This document shows positions 9,687 to 16,280 of a DNA stretch of 64,000 bases, one piece after another (the stretch's first letter is position 1; each line of letters starts with the position of its first letter). This DNA comes from Streptomyces sp. NRRL S-455 (lineage in GTDB: Bacteria; Actinomycetota; Actinomycetes; Streptomycetales; Streptomycetaceae). The stretch lies in the NCBI RefSeq assembly GCF_000717875.1, contig NZ_JOCT01000022.1, positions 113,966 through 177,965 on the forward strand. Direction: 5' to 3'. A program made the position numbers and the translations under genes. The notes beneath the pieces are model-generated. The model saw nothing but the letters and a program-made list of their open reading frames with translations, was not told the DNA's origin and made no database searches.

Positions 9687-10877
9687 CTACGCGGGTGAGA
9701 ACAGGTGGTCGCTGATGAGCCGGGCCGCGCCGGTGACGCCGGCGGCGGGTCCCAACTCGCCCAGGACGATGGGGAGGTTGCCGGTCGCCAGCGGCAGCGA
9801 CTGGCGGTAGACCTGGGTGCGGATCGCGGCGAGCAGGGTGTGGCCGAGGCCGGTCACCCCGCCGCCGATCACCACCAGGCCGGGGTTGAAGAAGCTGACC
9901 AGGCCGGCGATGACCTGGCCGGTGCGGTTGCCGCCCTCGCGGATCAGATCGAGCGCGGTGGCGTCACCGGCGGCGGCCGCGGCGGCGACGTCGACGGCGC
10001 TGAGGGTGCCGTTCGTCTCCAGCCGGGAGGCCAGTTCGGCCGAAAGCCCCTGCTGGGCGGCCTCCATGGCGTCGCGGGCTAGGGCCGCGCCACTGAAGTG
10101 GGCCTCCAGACAACCCCGGTTGCCGCAGGCGCAGGGGCGGCCGTCGGGGACGGCCTGGATGTGCCCGATGTCGCCGGCGCTGCCCGTCGTACCGCGGTAG
10201 ACCTCACCGCCGACGACGATGCCGCAGCCGATGCCTGTGCCGATCTTGACGCAGAGGAAGTCGGCGACGGTGCGGGCGACGCCCGCGTGCTGCTCCCCCA
10301 TCGCCATGAGGTTCACGTCGTTGTCGACCATGACCGGGCAGCCGAGTTCCTGGCTGAGCGCCTCCCGCACGGGGAAGCCGTCCCAGCCCGGCATGATCGG
10401 CGGCGCCACCGGGATGCCCTCGGGGAAGCGGACCGGGCCCGGGACGCCGATGCCGGCGCCGTCGAACCCCTCCGCGAGCCCGGAGGCCTTGAGTTTGGCC
10501 GCCATGGCCAGGACCTGCTCGAAGACCGCGACCGGGCCTTCTCGCACGTCCATGGGATGGTTGATGTGCCCGAGGGTCTCCAGCTCGGCGTTGGTGACGG
10601 CGACGTCGACCGAGGTCGCGCCGATGTCCACACCGAGGAAACGCAGTTCGGGGTTGAGCCGGATGTTGTGGGAGCGGCGGCCGCCGCGCGAGGCGGCGAG
10701 TCCGTCGGCCACGACCAGCCCCGTCTCCAGCAGCCGGTCCACCTCCACGGCGAGCTTGGACCGCGAGAGGTCGACCTGGTCGCCCAGCTGGGCGCGGGAG
10801 TTGGGGCCGCCGTCGCGCAGCAGCTTCAACAGTCGGGCCTGATGGGCGTTTCCGGGTCGTGCGGTCATACGTCTCAC
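9687..10877 (-). CDS. ROK family transcriptional regulator
   Basis: This 396-residue protein has an N-terminal winged helix-turn-helix (about residues 10-70) joined to a ROK sugar-kinase-like domain. Visible motifs are the phosphate-binding DIGATSVDVA (Asp84), VDNDVN with the kinase-type base (Asp187), GDIGHIQ (His239) and the zinc motif CACGNRGCLE (Cys249, 251, 256). The GTG at 10877 is chosen because a GGGGAGGGG site lies at good spacing. An ATG three codons later is possible. The gene heads the sugar ABC/oxidoreductase cluster in the same direction and is its likely sugar-responsive repressor. Confidence 0.93.
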   Translation of the reverse strand: MRRMTARPGNAHQARLLKLLRDGGPNSRAQLGDQVDLSRSKLAVEVDRLLETGLVVADGLAASRGGRRSHNIRLNPELRFLGVDIGATSVDVAVTNAELETLGHINHPMDVREGPVAVFEQVLAMAAKLKASGLAEGFDGAGIGVPGPVRFPEGIPVAPPIMPGWDGFPVREALSQELGCPVMVDNDVNLMAMGEQHAGVARTVADFLCVKIGTGIGCGIVVGGEVYRGTTGSAGDIGHIQAVPDGRPCACGNRGCLEAHFSGAALARDAMEAAQQGLSAELASRLETNGTLSAVDVAAAAAAGDATALDLIREGGNRTGQVIAGLVSFFNPGLVVIGGGVTGLGHTLLAAIRTQVYRQSLPLATGNLPIVLGELGPAAGVTGAARLISDHLFSPA

Positions 10878-11127
10878 GAGCCCCTCCCCGCCTCATGCGG
10901 CCTGTGCGCGCCGGCTTTCCGCCACATCGGTGGCTTGCTTTCGGAGGGAACGTAGCAGCGGCTGCCGAGGGTGGGAAGAAGTTGCGCAGATATTGCCCTC
11001 GACTTTTTCCACTCAGAGGACAAAGGCGAGGGCCGTGGGCCTTACCCGGCAGGTAATTGACCGTGCGCGCGGCCCGGGTCAGGCTGGCACCGCCATGAGT
11101 CCTCGTCGCCCCCTCGGGAGGTCCCGT

Positions 11128-11535
11128 ATGACCGGCACGCCTGCCCCTGAAGCGCTGCTGAAGGCGGTTCCCTTCGCCGGAGAACTGGGCATCTCACTGG
11201 AGGAGGCCACCCCCGGCCGGGTCACGGCCGCGCTCGCCTGGGCTCCGGAGCTGTGCACGGTGGGCGGCGTCCTGCACGGCGGCGCGCTGATGGCCCTCGC
11301 CGACACGGCCGGCGCGGTGTGCGCGTTCCTCAACCTGCCGCCGGGCGCGAGCACCTCGACGGTCGAGTCGAAGACGAACTTCTTCCGCGCCGTGCGGTCG
11401 GGCACCGTACGCGCCGAGGCGCAGCCGGTCCACGTGGGCCGTTCCTACGTCGCGGTCCGGACGGACCTGCGCGACGAGGACGGCACCCTGGTGTGCCAGA
11501 CGACCCAGACCCAGGCGGTACTGACGGCCGGGTGA
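11128..11535 (+). CDS. PaaI family hotdog-fold thioesterase
   Basis: This 135-residue single hotdog domain shows the characteristic VGGVLHGGALMALADTAGAV helix. The ATG at 11128 is preceded by GGGAGGT at ideal spacing. An in-frame ATG at 11095 lacks such a site. PaaI-type enzymes hydrolyse aromatic or aliphatic acyl-CoA thioesters. Nothing nearby fixes the substrate. It is convergent with the GntR gene, with only 9 nt between the stop codons, and divergent from the ROK gene. Confidence 0.88.
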   Translation: MTGTPAPEALLKAVPFAGELGISLEEATPGRVTAALAWAPELCTVGGVLHGGALMALADTAGAVCAFLNLPPGASTSTVESKTNFFRAVRSGTVRAEAQPVHVGRSYVAVRTDLRDEDGTLVCQTTQTQAVLTAG

Positions 11536-11544
11536 ACCCCTGGT

Positions 11545-12222
11545 CTAGGGACGCGCCCGCGCGTGGTACGACCTGCGCGTGTGCTCGGTGTGCTCGCGCA
11601 TCAGCCGGGCGGCCCGCTGTTCGTCGCCACCGGCGATCGCGGCGATGAGGTCACGGTGCTCGGTCCAGGACTGGTGGCCGCGCTGCCGGGCGACCGGCGT
11701 GCAGTACCAGCGGACACGACGGTCGACCTGGGCGGCGAGTTCCGCGAGGACGGCGTTGCCGGCCAGGTCCATGATCTTCGCGTGGAAGCGGGCGTCCACG
11801 GCGACGGCGCCGTCCACGTCGTCGGCCTCGACGGCCTGCTCGCCCTCGGCGCACAGCGCTTCGAGGGCGGAGATCCCGGCACTGTTCGCGTTCGCCGCCG
11901 CGAGCCGGGCCGCCTCGGCCTCCAGGAGCGTACGGACCGTGAGGAGCTGATCGGCTTCCTCCTCCGTCGGCTCGTGCACGAACGCGCCCTGGGCGGGCCG
12001 CAGATCGACCCATCCCTCGGTGTTGAGCCGCTGCAGCGCCTCGCGCACCGGCTGCCGGGAGACCCCGAGGTGCCCGGCGAGTTCGCTCTCGACGAGGTGC
12101 TGACCGGGCTGGAGCGCACGGGTGGTGATGAGTTCGAGCAGCGCCTCGTACACACGGTCGCGCAACGGACCCGGACGTTCCAGCCTGGGTACCGCCCCCT
12201 GGGGCAGGCCTGGCGACAGCAT
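11545..12222 (-). CDS. GntR family transcriptional regulator, FCD (FadR) type
   Basis: This 225-residue regulator has an N-terminal winged helix (LRDRVYEALLELI ... HLVESELAGHLGVSRQPVREAL). The all-helical FCD effector domain follows (about residues 90-215), with the expected acidic and histidine metal-ligand positions (VDARFHAKI, EHRDLIAAI). The ATG at 12222 follows GGAGGGGGA. A longer frame to 12300 lacks a convincing site. FCD regulators usually sense a carboxylic acid. The neighbours (thioesterase, FabH) hint at an acyl or organic-acid function, but the target is not evident. Confidence 0.92.
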   Translation of the reverse strand: MLSPGLPQGAVPRLERPGPLRDRVYEALLELITTRALQPGQHLVESELAGHLGVSRQPVREALQRLNTEGWVDLRPAQGAFVHEPTEEEADQLLTVRTLLEAEAARLAAANANSAGISALEALCAEGEQAVEADDVDGAVAVDARFHAKIMDLAGNAVLAELAAQVDRRVRWYCTPVARQRGHQSWTEHRDLIAAIAGGDEQRAARLMREHTEHTRRSYHARARP

Positions 12223-12351
12223 CGCGGGTCCCCCTCCTCGACAGGGCCGTGCACGGCGCGGCGGAAGCTCACCGCGGAGCCGGCACCGACTGTCTTTCAT
12301 CTACAGTCTACGGAGCACGCGGAGCAGGGTTCACCGCGTCGCAGCAGGGCG

Positions 12352-13290
12352 TCAGGGGCAGCGGACGACCTGCCCCGCGTACGACAGGTTCCCGCCGAAG
12401 CCGAACAGCAGCACCGGGTCGCCGGTGGTGACCGCGCCCTGCTCGACCAGCTTGGAGAAGGCCAGCGGGATGCTCGCGGCCGAGGTGTTGCCGGACTCGG
12501 TGACATCACGTGCGACGACCGCGTTCACGGCGCCGATCTTCTCGGCGAGGGGTTCGATGATGCGCAGGTTGGCCTGGTGGAGCACGACCGCGGCGAGGTC
12601 CGCCGGCACCAGACCGGCCCGTTCGCACGCCCGGCGCGCGATGGGTGGCAGCTGGGTGGTCGCCCAGCGGTAGACGCTCTGGCCCTCCTGGGCGAAGCGC
12701 GGCGGGGTGCCCTCGATCCGCACCGCGTGCCCCATCTCCGGCACCGAGCCCCACAGCACCGGCCCGATGCGGGCCTCCGGAGAGGCTTCGACCACCGCGG
12801 CCCCCGCGCCGTCGCCGACGAGCACGCACGTGGTGCGGTCGCTCCAGTCGGTCACGTCGGACATCTTGTCGGCGCCGATGACGAGCGCGCGGCTCGCGCC
12901 GCCCGCGCGGACGGTGTGGTCGGCGGTGGCCAGGGCGTGGGTGAAGCCCGCGCACACCACGTTGAGGTCCATCGTGGCGGGCTGCGGGATGCCGAGGCGG
13001 GACGCGACCCGGGCGGCGGTGTTGGGTGAGCGGTCGACCGCGGTGGAGGTGGCCACCAGTACCAGGTCGATGTCGGCCGGGGCCAGTCCGGCCGCCGCGA
13101 GGGCCTTGGCGGCGGCGTGGGCGGCCAGTTCGTCGACCGGCTCGTCGGCCTCGGCGACGTGGCGGGTGCGGATGCCCACCCGGCTCCTGATCCACTCGTC
13201 ACTGGTGTCGACCATGCCCGCCAGGTCCTCGTTGGTGAGCACCTTGGCGGGCTGGTAGTGGCCGACTGCGGCGATGCGCGAGCCGTTCAT
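12352..13290 (-). CDS. 3-oxoacyl-ACP synthase III (FabH-like)
   Basis: This 312-residue ketosynthase III has the complete Cys-His-Asn triad: Cys113 (NVVCAGFTH), His238 (VVLHQANLRI) and Asn268 (ESGNTSAASIP). It also has the TSDEWIRSRVGI segment. It condenses an acyl-CoA starter with malonyl-ACP. The essential FabH of streptomycetes lies in a fabD-fabH-acpP-fabF operon. This copy stands alone, so it is a paralogue, perhaps with a different starter preference or acting as an acyltransferase. No carrier protein or ketosynthase lies nearby in the window. Confidence 0.93.
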   Translation of the reverse strand: MNGSRIAAVGHYQPAKVLTNEDLAGMVDTSDEWIRSRVGIRTRHVAEADEPVDELAAHAAAKALAAAGLAPADIDLVLVATSTAVDRSPNTAARVASRLGIPQPATMDLNVVCAGFTHALATADHTVRAGGASRALVIGADKMSDVTDWSDRTTCVLVGDGAGAAVVEASPEARIGPVLWGSVPEMGHAVRIEGTPPRFAQEGQSVYRWATTQLPPIARRACERAGLVPADLAAVVLHQANLRIIEPLAEKIGAVNAVVARDVTESGNTSAASIPLAFSKLVEQGAVTTGDPVLLFGFGGNLSYAGQVVRCP

Positions 13291-13440
13291 TCGGGCGGTC
13301 CCCCTCGTTGCCTTGGGTAGCGGGACACACCAGTCTGATCAGTGACTCGCCGGTACGCGGGCAGGCAACGTGACAGGAAACGGGCGTCAGGGTTGTCAGC
13401 TTCGATCAGATCCTCGGACGCCCGCACACCTATCCGTCAC

Positions 13441-13581
13441 CTAGCCGGTGAACAGCTGCGTCGCCTTCCGGACGAGTTCGTACAGCCCGTAGGCGAGGGG
13501 GACGCCCACCCACACCCAGGCGAAGGCGATCAGCCACCGCCGGTCCGGGCTAGGCGGACTCTGACTGCTGTCGCTGGACAC
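13441..13581 (-). CDS. Small single-helix partner of the MFS transporter (46 aa)
   Basis: GTG at 13581 follows AAGGAGG at good spacing and opens a 46-codon frame overlapping the end of the MFS gene by 32 nt. The product has a Ser/Pro-rich N-terminus, one hydrophobic helix (WLIAFAWVWVGVPLAYGLYEL) and a short basic tail. It resembles the 'MFS transporter small subunit' proteins encoded after oxalate/formate-type MFS carriers. The overlap and strong ribosome site point to coupled production with the carrier. A role in stability or assembly is inferred. Confidence 0.8.
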   Translation of the reverse strand: MSSDSSQSPPSPDRRWLIAFAWVWVGVPLAYGLYELVRKATQLFTG

Positions 13582-14884
13582 GGTCGGCCTCCTTCGGCTG
13601 GGGGACGTGGTGGCGTGGGTGGACGGGCCGGACGAGTTCGTTGGCGACGAAGCCGACGACCAGCAGCCCGATCATGATGACGAACGACAGCCCGTACAGG
13701 GACGCGCCGTGCCGGCCCGCCTCCTCCTGCCGGTCGGCGATCCAGTTCACGATCAGCGGGCCGAGCACCCCGGCCGTGGACCAGGCGGTGAGCAGCCGCC
13801 CGTGGATGGCACCGACCTGGTACGTGCCGAACAGGTCCTTCAGATACGCCGGGACGGTCGCGAAGCCGCCGCCGTAGAAGGAGAGGATCACCAGCGCGCA
13901 CAGGACGAACAGCGGCTTGGAGGAGTCGCCGAACAGGGCGATGAGCGCGTACATCAGCGCGCCGGCGCCCAGGTAGACGCGGTAGATGTTCTTGCGGCCG
14001 ATGAGGTCGGACGTCGAGGACCAGCCGATGCGGCCCGCCATGTTCGCCGCCGACAGCAGCGCGACGAATCCGGCGGCGGCCGTCACCGACACCGGTGTGG
14101 AGGTGTCGGCGAAGAAGTCCGTGATCATGGGCGCGGCCTTCTCCAGGATGCCGATGCCCGCGGTGACGTTCATGCAGAGCACGATCCACAGGAACCAGAA
14201 CTGGGGGGTGCGCAGGGCCTGGTTCGCGGACACCTGCGGGCCGGTGGGGGCTTGTCGCGCCGTTCCCCGCGCCCCTGGGGCATGACGCGGAACCCGGACC
14301 AGCAGAACACCCAGCAGCATGAAGACGGCGTACGACAGACCGTGCACGAGGAAGGCCAGCGCGATGCCGGAGCTGTCGGCGCCGAAGGACTCCAGCATCT
14401 GGGCGCTCCACGGCGAGGCGATCAGCGCGCCACCGCCGAAGCCCATGATGGCGATGCCGGTGGCCATGCCGGGCCGGTCCGGGAACCACTTGATCAGGGT
14501 GGAGACGGGTGAGATGTAGCCGATGCCGAGGCCGATGCCGCCGACGAAGCCATAGCCGAGGACGATCAGCCAGTACTGCTCCGTGGCCGCGCCCAGCGCG
14601 GAGAGCAGGAATCCGGACGAGAAGCAGACCAGGGCGACGGTCATCGCCCAGCGCGGGCCGTTGCGTTCCACGAGCGTGCCGCCGAACGCGGCCGACAGGC
14701 CCAGCATGACGATGCCCAGCTGGAAGGGCAGCGCGCTCTGGGTGCCGCTGAGGCCGAGCGCGGACTCCAGGGGCGGTTTGAACACGCTCCAGGCGTAGGC
14801 CTGGCCGATGGAGAGGTGTACGGAGAGGGCGGCGGGCGGAACGAGCCAGCGGCTCCAGCCCGGGGGTGCTACGGGGGGACTCAT
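13550..14884 (-). CDS. OFA-type MFS transporter (oxalate/formate antiporter family)
   Basis: This 444-residue protein has twelve predicted helices and OFA-family features. These are an N-terminal GQAYAWSVFKPPLE motif, GYGFVGGIGLGIGYISPVSTLIKWFPDRPGMATGIAIMG in the first half (positions about 119-156), and NWIADRQEE near the end. It likely exchanges small carboxylates such as oxalate or formate. The central cytoplasmic loop (about residues 202-213) is encoded by a copy of a common streptomycete dispersed repeat. The ATG at 14884 fits the family start but has only a weak ribosome site. The adjacent FdhD and formate dehydrogenase remnant support a formate link. Confidence 0.88.
   Translation of the reverse strand: MSPPVAPPGWSRWLVPPAALSVHLSIGQAYAWSVFKPPLESALGLSGTQSALPFQLGIVMLGLSAAFGGTLVERNGPRWAMTVALVCFSSGFLLSALGAATEQYWLIVLGYGFVGGIGLGIGYISPVSTLIKWFPDRPGMATGIAIMGFGGGALIASPWSAQMLESFGADSSGIALAFLVHGLSYAVFMLLGVLLVRVPRHAPGARGTARQAPTGPQVSANQALRTPQFWFLWIVLCMNVTAGIGILEKAAPMITDFFADTSTPVSVTAAAGFVALLSAANMAGRIGWSSTSDLIGRKNIYRVYLGAGALMYALIALFGDSSKPLFVLCALVILSFYGGGFATVPAYLKDLFGTYQVGAIHGRLLTAWSTAGVLGPLIVNWIADRQEEAGRHGASLYGLSFVIMIGLLVVGFVANELVRPVHPRHHVPQPKEADRVQRQQSESA
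14247..14280. repeat. Dispersed GC-rich repeat inside the MFS gene
   Basis: The plus strand reads GGGGGCTTGTCGCGC followed by CGTTCCCCGCGCCCCTGGGG. I recognise this as a form of a short intergenic repeat common in Streptomyces (core TGGTCGCGC...TTCCCCGCGCCCCT). Related copies in this window lie at 30673-30700 and 60188-60245. Here it is in frame and encodes a Gly/Ala/Arg/Pro-rich stretch of the central cytoplasmic loop. Confidence 0.65.
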
Positions 14885-15006
14885 GAACCCCGGACGGTAG
14901 GGATCCGCAAGGGAGTTGAGAAGGCGGCGCGTCGACCGTATGCGGTGAGTGGTAGCCGGCATGCGCCGAACGGTCGGCGCGCGGCCCCTCGCCGCCCCTG
15001 TCGCCG

Positions 15007-15120
15007 ACGGTGACGACCACGGTGTGCGCGTACTGTGGAGTGGGCCGCGGCATGACGCCGCACGTGCAGGACAATGAGATCGTGAAGGTCACCTCGCCGC
15101 ACGTACAGAACCGGGACTGA
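15007..15120 (+). pseudogene. Remnant of a formate dehydrogenase 4Fe-4S (molybdopterin oxidoreductase) region
   Basis: The plus-strand frame encodes VTTTVCAYCGVGRGM, then TPHVQDNEIVKVTSPHVQNRD and a stop. This matches the CxxCxxxC iron-sulfur segment of formate dehydrogenases (TVCAYCGVGCGM...NEIVKVTSP). The third cysteine is Arg. The stretch holding the last cysteine (normally ...NLCIKGRFG...) appears deleted so that TSPH joins HVQNRD directly. The same frame has a stop at 14953. It ends 7 nt before fdhD, the accessory gene for such enzymes. It is probably a decayed fragment of an fdh subunit. Confidence 0.7.
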
Positions 15121-15127
15121 TCAGGAC

Positions 15128-16015
15128 ATGGGACGAGTCACGGAACGACGCAAGGTGCTCCGCATCCGGGACGGAGCGGTCTCCAGCCGCCCGGACACGC
15201 TGGTGGCCGAGGAACCCCTGGAGATCCGGCTGAACGGCAGGCCCCTGGCCATCACCATGCGCACCCCGGGCGACGACTTCGCACTGGCGGCCGGCTTCCT
15301 GGTGAGCGAGGGGGTGCTGGGCGGGCAGCGGGACCTGCGGAACATCGTGTACTGCGCCGGGGCCACAGGTGGGGGCCCCTCCCTGCTCGAGCGAAGCCGA
15401 GAGCTTGGGGGAGGCGCGAACACGTACAACGTGGTCGATGTGCAGACGGCCCCGGACGTGGTGATCCCCGACATCACCCTGGAGCGGAACGTCTACACGA
15501 CGTCCTCCTGCGGCCTGTGCGGCAAGGCGTCGCTGGACGCGGTCCGGACGACGGCACGCTGGCCCATCGCCGACAGTCCCGCGGTGCGGGTCACCCCGGA
15601 GCTGCTGGCGAGCCTGCCCGACCGGCTGCGCGCCGCCCAGCGGGTCTTCGACCGGACCGGTGGCCTGCACGCCGCGGCCCTCTTCTCGGAGGGCGGTGAG
15701 CTGCTGGACGTCCGGGAGGACGTGGGCCGGCACAACGCGGTCGACAAGCTGGTCGGCCGCGCCCTGCAGAACGGGGACCTGCCCCTGTCCCGGACGGTTC
15801 TGCTCGTCTCGGGCCGGGCCTCCTTCGAGCTGGCTCAGAAGGCCGTGATGGCCGGCATACCGGTCCTGGCGGCCGTCTCGGCGCCGTCCTCGCTGGCGGT
15901 GGACCTGGCCGCCGAGACGGGCCTGACCCTGGTGGGCTTCCTGCGGGGCGGCTCCATGAACGTGTACGCGGGTGAGGACCGCATCGCCCTGCGGGCGGCG
16001 GCCGCCCAGGACTGA
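15128..16015 (+). CDS. fdhD: Formate dehydrogenase accessory sulfurtransferase FdhD
   Basis: This 295-residue FdhD carries the sulfur-transfer CxxC motif as SSCGLCGKAS (Cys128, Cys131). It also has conserved DVREDVGRHNAVDKL and SGRASFELAQKA segments. FdhD passes sulfur from a cysteine desulfurase to the molybdenum cofactor of formate dehydrogenase. No intact formate dehydrogenase lies nearby, only a remnant just upstream, so it may serve an enzyme encoded elsewhere or be an orphan. Residues about 82-97 (Gly/Ser/Leu/Arg-rich) are encoded by an in-frame palindromic repeat that looks inserted. Confidence 0.95.
   Translation: MGRVTERRKVLRIRDGAVSSRPDTLVAEEPLEIRLNGRPLAITMRTPGDDFALAAGFLVSEGVLGGQRDLRNIVYCAGATGGGPSLLERSRELGGGANTYNVVDVQTAPDVVIPDITLERNVYTTSSCGLCGKASLDAVRTTARWPIADSPAVRVTPELLASLPDRLRAAQRVFDRTGGLHAAALFSEGGELLDVREDVGRHNAVDKLVGRALQNGDLPLSRTVLLVSGRASFELAQKAVMAGIPVLAAVSAPSSLAVDLAAETGLTLVGFLRGGSMNVYAGEDRIALRAAAAQD
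15375..15414. repeat. Palindromic repeat inserted in frame in fdhD
   Basis: The segment CCCTGCTCGAGCGAAGCCGA followed by GAGCTTGGGGGAGG forms an imperfect hairpin. CTCG/CGAG plus GC/GC close a GAA loop, and C-rich and G-rich outer arms flank them. I recognise it as a REP-like element found many times in Streptomyces genomes. Its length keeps the fdhD frame open and adds about 14 residues ahead of the CxxC motif. Confidence 0.65.
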
Positions 16016-16062
16016 GCAGGCTCCCCGGCGACACGGCGGCGGGGCCCCGACCGGCGGAGCGC

Positions 16063-16079
16063 CCCCTGCGCCGCAGGGG
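16063..16079 (+). terminator. Hairpin terminator after fdhD
   Basis: CCCCTGC and GCAGGGG pair perfectly around a 3-nt loop, 48 nt after the fdhD stop. A second, weaker inverted repeat (CCGAGG...CCTCGG) follows. No other gene starts before 16281. Confidence 0.5.
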
Positions 16080-16188
16080 CGACCGAGGCACGGTCCGACC
16101 TCGGCAAGGTCGTCCTGATCCCCTGACGCACGCTTCTTGTGGGGGTCTGCGGGTCCCAGTACCGTCATGACCCCACACATGGGACGTA

Positions 16189-16231
16189 GGATGTCCGATT
16201 GTCCGCACTTCTGCCGCCCGGATGTCCGATT
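16189..16231 (+). promoter_or_regulatory. Direct repeat GGATGTCCGATT upstream of the sialidase gene
   Basis: GGATGTCCGATT occurs at 16189-16200 and again at 16220-16231, exactly 31 bp apart (about three helical turns). The second copy ends 49 bp before the ATG. The first lies in a partial palindrome (GGAC-N7-GTCC). Same-face spacing in a promoter suggests an operator, but no regulator is identified. Confidence 0.45.
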
Positions 16232-16280
16232 CCATGCCTCGGTGGTCCAGCCGACAGACGCATGAAGGGCAGGTCGCACC

